From NCBI RefSeq assembly GCF_008711175.1, contig NZ_VWNF01000006.1:1-56198 (forward strand): a stretch of 56,198 nucleotides of DNA. Direction: 5' to 3'. Source of the stretch: Nesterenkonia ebinurensis. Lineage in GTDB: Bacteria; Actinomycetota; Actinomycetes; Actinomycetales; Micrococcaceae. Position numbers and translations under genes: made by a program. Below are positions 7,456 through 14,667 of this stretch, piece by piece. Within the stretch, counting starts at the first letter, position 1. Each line of letters begins with the position of its first letter. The notes under the pieces were generated by a model. That model did not search any database, was not told where the DNA came from, and saw only the letters and a list, made by a program, of their open reading frames with translations.

Positions 7456-8849
7456 GTCTGTGCCCCTTCGAGCCCCATGGCTCGTTTGAGTTCCTTGCGT
7501 TCGCGGCGCAGCCGGTTGCAGTTCTCGCGGTTGGCCTTGCGGTATGCGGCCTTCCGTGTTGCGTCGTAGGCGCGCAATGCCGCCACAGCCTCCTTGTAGG
7601 GTTCCTCGTCGAGAAAGGGAATGACCCGATCCAGCGCACTGGGTGTCCTCAGCCCGGCGGCTTTGATGACGGTGTTCAGCCGCACTCCAGAGTTCAGCAG
7701 CCGGAGGTACCAGGTGGTGCGCAGACGCTTGGTATTGACCCGGATGCCGAATCGCCTGGCTTGGGTGCGGGTGCGGTTGATGATGTCGGTGGTGATCGCG
7801 TGCTTTCCACCGTGACTCTCAGGCCGGAAGAGGAACGCCTCAGGCTCGACGGCCTCGGACAGCACGATGGCATAGTCCTCCCACTCAGCCAGCACCGCCA
7901 CCTGTCGAGGGTTCTTGCCTCCGACATGAACGATGACACCCTGGCTGGTCTCGATCACGTTGCGGCCACGCAGGGTACCGAGGTCGGCTGGTGTCAGCCC
8001 GGCACCGAGGCAGAAGGTCAGCAGTACCCAGCAGCAGTGACGCATATAGGAAGTCGTCGCCGCTGAGGCCCAGAGCTTCAGCGGCTCGATCTCCTCAGCG
8101 CTGTAGGGCGACTGATAGGCACTGTGAGGAACGGACTGGAGCTTGGTCAGCCGCTGATCGGTGGGCAGCAGATGGTTGGCGACCGCCAAAAGCCGTCCCC
8201 GGGTGGCGCCATAGGATTTCGGGGCCTCGGCCTTGCGTACGTTGACCGCGTAGTAAGCGATGAGATCCCTGTCGAACACCTCGGTATCAGCGAGTTCGAT
8301 GCCCATGATGCGGTACGCCCAGTCCACGTACCGGGCAACTACAGACTGGGTGGGCTTGGGATGGGCACTGCTATAGACGGCGGTGTCGAGGGTGACTCGG
8401 ATGACGTAGTCCCGGATAGGCGCATAGTGCTCCCCCACCCCCTCAGCGGTGGGACGATAAGCGTAGACATCGGCGATTTCGTCCTCGGTGAGTTCTCGGG
8501 GTTCAGACAAGAGATTCGTCCCCCGATCGGCCACCCCGTAGGTGGTGAACCAACCCTGCCCCCGCGGACTTGCATGGGCTCGGTACTGTCTGCGCCGGAA
8601 CGGATCGACCCGCAGACCACGAGCCGCATCGGCGCGCTGGCGCACCCCAGTGTCGGTGCGACGCGCCTTGGTCGGGGCGAACCCGGCCGACTCCCCTTCG
8701 GCCAGCTCGGCAGGTAGGGGCCGATGACACCAGCGGACATACCTCAGGGCAGGGGCACCCAGCATCAGCGGCACCAGGTCCTGCCACGGACCAGGCAGGC
8801 CGCAGCGCATTTCGGTGGTCTCTGCGGAACTCAGTTCTCGTGCATCCAT
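7452..8849 (-). CDS. degenerate tyrosine recombinase-like protein
   Basis: A 465-residue protein resembling phage-type integrases. WVLLTFCLGAGLTPADLGTLRGRNV aligns with the first catalytic-box helix (usually GLRxSE-LxxLxWxDV), and RLRTTWYLRLLNSGVRLNTVIKAAGL with the HxLRHTFAT box. The second Arg is kept, but the first Arg, the box His residues and the Tyr are not visible, so it may be non-catalytic. The basic tail (RKAAYRKANRENCNRLRRERK) could bind DNA. It starts at the ATG nine bases after the CCGCACAC version of the leader motif and overlaps the DDE transposase gene. It may act as a targeting partner, which is inference. Confidence 0.6.
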   Translation of the reverse strand: MDARELSSAETTEMRCGLPGPWQDLVPLMLGAPALRYVRWCHRPLPAELAEGESAGFAPTKARRTDTGVRQRADAARGLRVDPFRRRQYRAHASPRGQGWFTTYGVADRGTNLLSEPRELTEDEIADVYAYRPTAEGVGEHYAPIRDYVIRVTLDTAVYSSAHPKPTQSVVARYVDWAYRIMGIELADTEVFDRDLIAYYAVNVRKAEAPKSYGATRGRLLAVANHLLPTDQRLTKLQSVPHSAYQSPYSAEEIEPLKLWASAATTSYMRHCCWVLLTFCLGAGLTPADLGTLRGRNVIETSQGVIVHVGGKNPRQVAVLAEWEDYAIVLSEAVEPEAFLFRPESHGGKHAITTDIINRTRTQARRFGIRVNTKRLRTTWYLRLLNSGVRLNTVIKAAGLRTPSALDRVIPFLDEEPYKEAVAALRAYDATRKAAYRKANRENCNRLRRERKELKRAMGLEGAQT

Positions 8850-8866
8850 GCCTGGGAAGTGTGCGG
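8850..8866 (-). promoter_or_regulatory. CCGGACAC-N9-ATG leader motif, copy 4 (one mismatch)
   Basis: CCGCACAC (8866-8859) plus nine bases (TTCCCAGGC) before the ATG at 8849. Spacing matches the other four copies exactly. Confidence 0.6.
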
Positions 8867-8890
8867 GGCGCGACGTCGTTCACGCAGAAC

Positions 8891-8958
8891 ATGACTCGAA
8901 CATACCTTCGAATGTCATGAAAGGACAAAAATGTCCTTAATGTGAGGCCGGAAATGTC
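8891..8958. promoter_or_regulatory. operator cluster between divergent cassette genes
   Basis: Between the recombinase (minus) and HTH gene (plus) lies a perfect dyad, AAGGACA-AAAA-TGTCCTT (8921-8938). A half site AAATGTCC follows near 8951, and a longer dyad ATGAC..CGAA/TTCG..GTCAT sits at 8891-8917. A related GACA-AAAA-TGTC dyad occurs at 13217-13228. These suit a repressor encoded in the cassette. Confidence 0.55.
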
Positions 8959-9015
8959 CTCCTGCGTGGCGCCCCTGTTCGGACCCACAACGACTCCTAT
9001 GCTGGAGATGCGCCT

Positions 9016-9438
9016 ATGCAGCCCCGCGACTACCTCAATGAGCCTGGACTCTTCGCCGAACCGAGCATGTCGGTCAAGCCAGAGCTGCGCGAGGAGAACT
9101 CCCACCACCGCCACGACGCCGTGGCCGCCGAACTCCAGTCGGCGATCGCCTACCAAGTCAAGACCCGCATCAAACTCGACGGGCGCAACTACAAGAACGT
9201 CGCGACATCAGCAGGCATGGACTACAAGCGGCTCTACCGCCTCCTGTCCGGCAAGACATGGATAAAACTGGCCGACATGGTCGGACTCTCCTACGTGCTC
9301 AGCATCGACCTCGCCCGGGTACTGGAATACACCGGCAAAGAAGAGCAGTACAGCCACTACCGGCAGTTCAAAAACGCCCGTCGCTGGGCAAATGAACCCA
9401 TCCTCCAACCCCACCAACGCCGCGACCAGATACGCTAA
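9016..9438 (+). CDS. small HTH regulator of the cassette
   Basis: A 140-residue protein whose middle (YKNVATSAGMDYKRLYRLLSGKTWIKLADMVGLSY) reads as an XRE-like helix-turn-helix followed by a second helical repeat. This resembles phage-type repressors with relaxed consensus. It is divergent from the recombinase/transposase operon across the GGACAAAAATGTCC dyad, so it is the natural candidate to control it. Its stop overlaps the convergent small gene at 9435. Confidence 0.55.
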   Translation: MQPRDYLNEPGLFAEPSMSVKPELREENSHHRHDAVAAELQSAIAYQVKTRIKLDGRNYKNVATSAGMDYKRLYRLLSGKTWIKLADMVGLSYVLSIDLARVLEYTGKEEQYSHYRQFKNARRWANEPILQPHQRRDQIR

Positions 9439-9743
9439 CTTCTAAGGCCCGTTTTGAACGGCCTCGCCCAGCGAGTCACCGTCCCATACGGGATACCTGA
9501 CCGCTCAGCGAACACCTTGAGAATTCGCTGATCCTTCACAGCCTCCCCGGTGAGTTCAACCTGCACAGCCTCCAACACCTCACGCACCACGGCCACCTCG
9601 CAGAAGAAATCCATCAGATCGAGGCTGCGGGACTCGTCGTCATGTCTGTCCAGAAGCTCAATCAACCTCTCCGAGACCTCACGGATCGACGTGATGGCCC
9701 GGTACTGAGGTTCGGACGGGTTGAGGGTGTTTTGATTCTCCAT
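9435..9743 (-). CDS. small HTH protein with shared leader motif
   Basis: A 102-residue acidic protein. The last third (ILKVFAERSGIPYGTVTRWARPF) is a clear helix-turn-helix. The first two thirds look helical (SERLIELLDRHDDESRSLDLMDFF). The ATG at 9743 follows CCGGACAC by exactly nine bases, tying it to the regulon of the 1.9-8.9 kb genes. The protein does not carry the DNRD peptide. Its stop overlaps the stop of the convergent HTH gene. Confidence 0.55.
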   Translation of the reverse strand: MENQNTLNPSEPQYRAITSIREVSERLIELLDRHDDESRSLDLMDFFCEVAVVREVLEAVQVELTGEAVKDQRILKVFAERSGIPYGTVTRWARPFKTGLRS

Positions 9744-9760
9744 GCCCAGTCAGTGTCCGG
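9744..9760 (-). promoter_or_regulatory. CCGGACAC-N9-ATG leader motif, copy 5
   Basis: CCGGACAC (9760-9753), nine bases (TGACTGGGC), then ATG at 9743. This is the rightmost of the five copies. Confidence 0.65.
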
Positions 9761-9878
9761 GACTTCAGATCGAGTGTGTAGCCAAGCTAGGCGACACGTT
9801 GACGCCATCTCTCCATCTCAAGTCGAAGCCTACGGCTATGCTGGTGCCCGGAACTCGCGGAACTCTGGGGGGAGAAGC

Positions 9879-10187
9879 ATGGCTGGCACGGCGCTCAACA
9901 CCAACTTCCAGGCGGCAAAGAAGGCCAAGGGTAACGAGTTCTACACGCAGCTGACTGATACAGACAAGGAACTGCGGAACAATCGGCAGCACTTCCAAGA
10001 CAAAGTCCTCTACTGCAACTGCCATGACCCCAGGGTCAGCAACTTCTTCCACTACTTCTTGTGCAACTTCCAGCTCAACCAAATGGAGGCTGACCACATC
10101 ACACCATGGCGTGACAGTGGCAAGACCATACTGGAGAACTGCCAGATGTTCTGCCGAGACTGCAACCGCCGAGAAAGTGCCAAGTAA
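9879..10187 (+). CDS. small HNH protein with M.EcoRI-like N-terminus
   Basis: The start at 9879 follows GGGGGAGAA. The 102-residue product has two parts. Residues 1-60 (KKAKGNEFYTQLTD, then VLYCNCHDPRVSNFFHYF) match the N-terminus of EcoRI-type adenine methyltransferases. Residues 66-102 (MEADHITPWRDSGKTILENC, then CRDCNRRESAK) are an HNH nuclease tail with DH, N and a CxxC zinc pair. The methyltransferase catalytic core is absent. The CNC and CRDC cysteines could share one zinc. It leads a three-gene operon with the next start two bases after its stop. Confidence 0.6.
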   Translation: MAGTALNTNFQAAKKAKGNEFYTQLTDTDKELRNNRQHFQDKVLYCNCHDPRVSNFFHYFLCNFQLNQMEADHITPWRDSGKTILENCQMFCRDCNRRESAK

Positions 10188-10189
10188 CT

Positions 10190-11368
10190 GTGATTATCAG
10201 CGGGGCTGACTTCGACGAGGCAGACTTCACATTGCGCTGGCCCCGCGAGCTGTTCCTGTACGAGGTGAAACAGCTACTCCGCCGCTCAGACGTTGCTGAG
10301 TTCTCTGAACGAGTGGCGGCCCTCTGTGGTGAAGCGTTCATCGACGCCGATATTGAGCACATCCTAAAGAACGCATCCACAGCTTCTGCCTGGGGAGCAT
10401 CACGAACCAGCTCAGATGATGTGCCTAAGATGTTTCTGGAACAACTGATCACTCAGCCCGATCTGCTCAAAGGGTATAGTCGCCGCGTCTACTATGCCGA
10501 GCGATTCGACAACGCCGAAAGTACTAATCGAGCTGACCTCACCGCCACCCTGGCAACGAGCTTCTACCATCTGATCTCAGAGCTTGCGGCAGCCGGCTAC
10601 TTCCCAATGATTCTGCCGAAAATCTGCGTTGACGACGATACCGATTGGGAGCCGGACCCCAGCGACAAGATCAGCAAGAGCATCAAGGTTCCAGTTACAT
10701 GGCCCGACGATGTGCGGGACAACAACCTCTCCAAGCCAGTGCTCTACTCTGTGATTGAGTACTTCCACGACGAGGCCCAACGCCCGCGCCGAAATCACTA
10801 CCACAACTTCGGCAACTGCGGCACGCACCACTATGACTACTCCAAGCGATCCGGTGGAGTGGTCTACCGCTGGCACGTCAATGAGTTGCTCCAGAAGCAC
10901 GAGGTTGACCTCAGGTTGGGAAACCAGGGCGAGGAAGAAGGGCTCCTCATCAGGCACGCATCGCTCTCCTTGGACAACCTTTCCCGTGACGTTATCGCCG
11001 CTGTGCCAAAGAACGACATCGACGAGAAGGGCAAGATCGAATCTGCCATCAGGCTCTATCGCCGCTGGGATTCGACTATCCATGACCGCCGCAAGGCCAT
11101 TGCCTCTCTTGCCGATGTTCTTGAGCACTACCGGGATGAGTTCAAGCAGATTCAATTCACCCGCGGAGACGAGGGTGACCTGTTCCAGATCTTCAACAAG
11201 TTCACCATCCGTCACGGCAAGAAGACTGACCGGAACGACTACGGCGACGAATACCTGGACTGGATCTTCTGGACTACGTTGGCCGCAATCCAACTGGTCC
11301 ACAGGCTTGGCATCAGCTCGGAGATCCAGGCTGAAGGTTCGACAGCTCAAGCGGTGAGGCACTCATGA
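10190..11368 (+). CDS. unknown protein of the HNH/AlbA_2 operon
   Basis: A 392-residue soluble protein starting with GTG two bases after the HNH stop and overlapping the next ATG by four bases. I do not recognise the family. Visible features are a helical N-terminal third, a His/Asn-rich segment (NHYHNFGNCGTHHYDY, about residues 200-215), and a C-terminal segment FNKFTIRHGKKTDRNDYGDEYLDWIFWTTLAAIQL. That segment resembles the terminal helices of small proteins found in abortive-infection operons, from memory only. Tight coupling to an HNH nuclease and an AlbA_2 protein suggests a shared defence role. Confidence 0.6.
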   Translation: MIISGADFDEADFTLRWPRELFLYEVKQLLRRSDVAEFSERVAALCGEAFIDADIEHILKNASTASAWGASRTSSDDVPKMFLEQLITQPDLLKGYSRRVYYAERFDNAESTNRADLTATLATSFYHLISELAAAGYFPMILPKICVDDDTDWEPDPSDKISKSIKVPVTWPDDVRDNNLSKPVLYSVIEYFHDEAQRPRRNHYHNFGNCGTHHYDYSKRSGGVVYRWHVNELLQKHEVDLRLGNQGEEEGLLIRHASLSLDNLSRDVIAAVPKNDIDEKGKIESAIRLYRRWDSTIHDRRKAIASLADVLEHYRDEFKQIQFTRGDEGDLFQIFNKFTIRHGKKTDRNDYGDEYLDWIFWTTLAAIQLVHRLGISSEIQAEGSTAQAVRHS

Positions 11369-12609
11369 CAACGTTCACCGCCTTGCACCGAGCGTTGGGG
11401 CTCCCGCCCTCTCCTATCACCAGCAAGCTGCTCGACGCTGCGGTCGAAGCCGGCGTCGCCGAGACCGATGACCTGGACTGGAAGCGCGAACTACCGCAGA
11501 CCAAAGGCCTCGCCGATACTGACCTCCCCAAAGACATCGCGGCGATGGCCAACTCCGGCGGCGGGATCATCGTCTACGGAGCAGCCGAGAGGCAGAAGTG
11601 TGCTGCTGAGCGAGTCAACGTCGATGTATTTACCGAGGGCCAGGAGCGGACGCTCAGGGCTGCGGCATACTCCGCCATCGTACCCCCGGTGATGAATCTG
11701 AAAATCCATCGGTTAGACGAGAGCGAACCTCGTGCCGTGGTCATAGAGGTACCGCCCAGCGCAGAAGGCCCTCACCTGATCTTGAAGAATCAATACTTTG
11801 GCGCACCCCTGCGCAACGATGCCGACACGGAGTGGATGAAGGAACGCCAGATCGAACACGCCTACCGTGCCCGGTTCGAGGAACGTCGTCATTCGGCTCA
11901 AGCCCTAGCCGCTCTCTACGACGAAGCTGCTGTAGGTCGGGGAGAAGACCGCGCCTGGCTCATCGCGGCGGCCCGCCCTCGGATGCCGTTCGTGGGCAAG
12001 TCAATGGATCGGAGCGACGCCAGTCAGCTCATCCAACGGGCCTTCAGCGTAGTTCAGAATTGGATATCTGGTCAGGCTCCACATCCCATGATGGAGACTA
12101 GCTGGCCCTCGCCGCGTCCCGGGTTACGTCGATGGACCGTCTCGTCTGATGGTTCCCGCCGCAGTTGGCAGGACACCCAAGTGGGACTACTCCATGATGG
12201 ATCCGTCCTTCTAACAACGAGCCTAGGTGGTGCTCCCGGACGCAGCATGGACGACCTGATGGAACCGCACCAAATCACAGGCTCGCTGATTGAACTTGGA
12301 GTCGCAGATCACATGGCACTGGTCTGGTCCGTCGCCGAACACTATGGACTCGATGAATACGACGTCTGTGTGGGGATCGAGTGGGGCGGTTCCGAGCTGT
12401 TGGAGTTCTGGACCTCCGACAACACGAACTTCCTAACAGGCGACCTTGGCACTCCGGTCCATCGGTACACTCCGGTGGAGATTACTGCCAGCCCCAAGAC
12501 AACGGTCCAGGACTTCCATGCGCAGGTTTATGAATTGGTCCAACTATGCATCAATCAGGGTGGGCTTTCGAGGCTTCGACTGATGCACGAACCTGCTCCA
12601 CAGCAGTAG
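11365..12609 (+). CDS. Schlafen AlbA_2 domain protein
   Basis: A 414-residue protein. Residues 35-75 read DDLDWKRELPQTKG and then KDIAAMANSGGGIIVYGAAE, the E/D-x-K and A-x-A-N-t/s-G-G-G motifs of the Schlafen AlbA_2 domain. That domain binds or cleaves nucleic acid in Schlafen-like proteins. The remaining ~250 residues are not recognised and may sense or bind a partner. It ends the three-gene operon (ATGA overlap with the previous gene, TAG stop). AlbA_2 proteins are frequent in antiphage loci, which supports a defence reading. Confidence 0.65.
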   Translation: MTTFTALHRALGLPPSPITSKLLDAAVEAGVAETDDLDWKRELPQTKGLADTDLPKDIAAMANSGGGIIVYGAAERQKCAAERVNVDVFTEGQERTLRAAAYSAIVPPVMNLKIHRLDESEPRAVVIEVPPSAEGPHLILKNQYFGAPLRNDADTEWMKERQIEHAYRARFEERRHSAQALAALYDEAAVGRGEDRAWLIAAARPRMPFVGKSMDRSDASQLIQRAFSVVQNWISGQAPHPMMETSWPSPRPGLRRWTVSSDGSRRSWQDTQVGLLHDGSVLLTTSLGGAPGRSMDDLMEPHQITGSLIELGVADHMALVWSVAEHYGLDEYDVCVGIEWGGSELLEFWTSDNTNFLTGDLGTPVHRYTPVEITASPKTTVQDFHAQVYELVQLCINQGGLSRLRLMHEPAPQQ

Positions 12610-12625
12610 CGACCTCAGGCTCCGG

Positions 12626-13186
12626 TTACGCCCTGACTCTCGCTGCAAGAACCATCTGCTCGATCAGCCAGGCATATCCCATATAGAACAGCGCCATCTC
12701 ACCAGACGCCACGAGGTACTGGAACTCGTACTCGTTGAGCTTGTCGGGTTCAGCTTTCAGCTTCTCGTACTCCTCACGCCGATCACCCCAGTAGATCCTG
12801 TCGCCGTAGAAAAACAGCTTGATCATCTCCGTTGGATCAGGCCTTTCGAGCTTCCACCTCGACACCTCAACCAGCTTATAATCGATCCGAGTGAGACGCC
12901 TTCCAGCCAATCGCGCTGCGAGAGTTTCAGCATCTGTGACCACGTTCTTCCCCAGGCTTTGAGCACCTGGAGGGCCGACGCGATGCAGGAATCCGACCTT
13001 CGCACGGCGGAACACCTGGGGAAACGCGTGGCACTCATTGCACAACAGTTGGCCAATGCCGATCACTCCGGTGCCTCCCGGGTCAGCGTTCCAGTTGGTT
13101 GAAATCTCTGCGAGAAAGGTCGGGAGCACGTCGCCGCAGAGCTGCACAGCTTTTGGCAGCATCACGCCGGGCAGCTCACTCACCAT
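12626..13186 (-). CDS. hypothetical protein convergent to the AlbA_2 operon
   Basis: I chose the ATG at 13186 (VSELPGVMLPKAVQLCGDVLP); an upstream ATG at 13252 would add 22 residues. The product is about 186 residues, with CNECHAF that could bind metal and a C-terminal helical region (EYEFQYLVASGEMALFYMGYAWLIEQMVLA) ending close to the stop. No family recognised. A GACA-AAAA-TGTC dyad lies just upstream, the same type as in the recombinase cassette, so both may answer to one regulator. Confidence 0.45.
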   Translation of the reverse strand: MVSELPGVMLPKAVQLCGDVLPTFLAEISTNWNADPGGTGVIGIGQLLCNECHAFPQVFRRAKVGFLHRVGPPGAQSLGKNVVTDAETLAARLAGRRLTRIDYKLVEVSRWKLERPDPTEMIKLFFYGDRIYWGDRREEYEKLKAEPDKLNEYEFQYLVASGEMALFYMGYAWLIEQMVLAARVRA

Positions 13187-13216
13187 GACCTGACTTGTAC
13201 TCGATGACCCTCTGAT

Positions 13217-13228
13217 GACAAAAATGTC
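13217..13228. promoter_or_regulatory. GACA-AAAA-TGTC dyad
   Basis: A perfect 12-base dyad with a four-A centre, matching the core of the dyad at 8921-8938. It lies between the divergent starts at 13186 and 13270. Confidence 0.4.
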
Positions 13229-13269
13229 TGTATGTGCATCATGGTCCCTCATTCAACGAAGATGGCGGT

Positions 13270-14046
13270 ATGACACAACGAACGATTCTATGGCTCAGTG
13301 CTCACCCTGAACATCGGTCCCTCAACGGCAGCCTGCGCCGCGACGGTATCGGGCACCTGGAATCGGCCGGACATACAGTTCTGGACTCTGACCTCTATGC
13401 CATGGACTGGAACCCGGTAGTGCGCCAGGCAGATGCTGGGACCCTGGAAGACGGACGGTTTCACGTCACCGCCGATGTCCGAGATGCCTATCTGCAGGAA
13501 CGCTTGCCTAACGATGTGGCCTCCGAGCAGGAGAAGCTCCTTCGAGCCGATGCCGTCGTCGTCCAGTTCCCCCTGTGGTGGTATGGCATGCCAGCCATTC
13601 TCAAGGGCTGGTTCGACCGGGTGTTCATCAGTGGTTTCGCCTTCGGCAAGGACGCCTCAACCGGGCAAAGGCTCCGATACGAGCAGGGCCCCTTTACCGG
13701 GAAAAGAGCGCTGGCAGCGGTGACTCTTGGGGACCGTCCCGCATCCATCGGGCCCAGGGGTAAGAGCGGAGAGCTCAACGAGCTGCTCTTCGGTCTGCTG
13801 CATGGGACTTTCGCCTACACAGGAATGAGCGTCCTTGACCCCTGGGCGCTGCCCAGTGCGGATTTCACCGAGGATTACGACGACGTCCTCGCCGGGCTCA
13901 CCGGCCGGCTGGAGAGCCTCTTCACCGAGGCGCCGATTCCTTACCGGCCCCAGTTCACCGGCCAATACACCGACCAATGGGAACTGGTCCCAGAGATCCT
14001 TCCAGAAGAAACCGGCCTGTCGATTCATCACGAGAGTACCCCTTGA
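13270..14046 (+). CDS. NAD(P)H:quinone oxidoreductase (flavodoxin-like fold)
   Basis: A 258-residue protein of the NQO1/MdaB family. The N-terminus ILWLSAHPEHRSLNGSLRR is the FMN phosphate-binding loop, and QFPLWWYGMPAILKGWFDRVF with GFAFGKD is the family signature that contacts the flavin ring. These cytosolic enzymes reduce quinones and nitro compounds by two electrons. The start at 13270 replaces a longer in-frame reading with no ribosome site. It is convergent with the MerR gene at 14226; I cannot tell what controls it. Confidence 0.8.
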   Translation: MTQRTILWLSAHPEHRSLNGSLRRDGIGHLESAGHTVLDSDLYAMDWNPVVRQADAGTLEDGRFHVTADVRDAYLQERLPNDVASEQEKLLRADAVVVQFPLWWYGMPAILKGWFDRVFISGFAFGKDASTGQRLRYEQGPFTGKRALAAVTLGDRPASIGPRGKSGELNELLFGLLHGTFAYTGMSVLDPWALPSADFTEDYDDVLAGLTGRLESLFTEAPIPYRPQFTGQYTDQWELVPEILPEETGLSIHHESTP

Positions 14047-14225
14047 GGCGTTCACCGTTTCTGGTGTGAACCACCACCCAGCCCAAAGGAAGCACCGCAA
14101 ACAGGCGATTGCGCTGATTGTTGGTGTCAGCTGAGGGCTGGCGCAGTCTCCGCTGAAGGGCCTCGGCCACGTTCCGGCGTTTGCTGGCAAGGCTCGTAGT
14201 TCGCTGATGCGGCTGCAGACTGCGG

Positions 14226-14588
14226 TTATGCGATTGGCTGCCGGGCATCGTACAGAAACTGTGTCAGGGCTTCTCGGCTGGTGGTCAGACAGCTGATCTT
14301 CGAGTCCAGGTCAGCAATCTGGTCGCGGACCATACCAGCGAGGATCTCATCGCAACTGCTGGTCCACGCCGTCGTACCGGCCTGCCGGTCGAGGATGATC
14401 TTGATGAAACGGGTCGGCACCCCAGAGCTGCTCAGATCCCGGACGGTCGCGACGCGCTCCACCTCGGACTCGGTGTAGTCGCGATAGCCGTTGGGATGGC
14501 GTCCAGGCCTGAGGAGATCCTGCTCCTCGTAGTAGCGCAGCATCCGGGCCGTCACTCCCGTCCGACGGGTCACTTCTCCGATCCGCAT
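14226..14588 (-). CDS. MerR-family regulator
   Basis: A 120-residue protein opening with MRIGEVTRRTGVTARMLRYYEEQDLLRPGR, the MerR winged helix-turn-helix, followed by YRDYTESEVERVATVRDL and a C-terminal coiled coil (DQIADLDSKISCLTTSREALTQFL). One cysteine is present, so no clear metal site. It is divergent from the MFS gene at 14668 and probably responds to a compound that the pump exports. Confidence 0.85.
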   Translation of the reverse strand: MRIGEVTRRTGVTARMLRYYEEQDLLRPGRHPNGYRDYTESEVERVATVRDLSSSGVPTRFIKIILDRQAGTTAWTSSCDEILAGMVRDQIADLDSKISCLTTSREALTQFLYDARQPIA

Positions 14589-14635
14589 TCGTTGTCTTTG
14601 CTCTCCTGTGTTCTAGACGTGTCCACAACTTGGCC

Positions 14636-14651
14636 TTGACAGTGATGTCAA
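14636..14651. promoter_or_regulatory. MerR-type operator, TTGACA-GTGA-TGTCAA
   Basis: A perfect 6-bp-arm dyad between the divergent MerR and MFS starts. Such dyads sit in the over-long spacer of MerR-controlled promoters. Confidence 0.6.
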
Positions 14652-14667
14652 TGTTTAGCGTAGCGGC

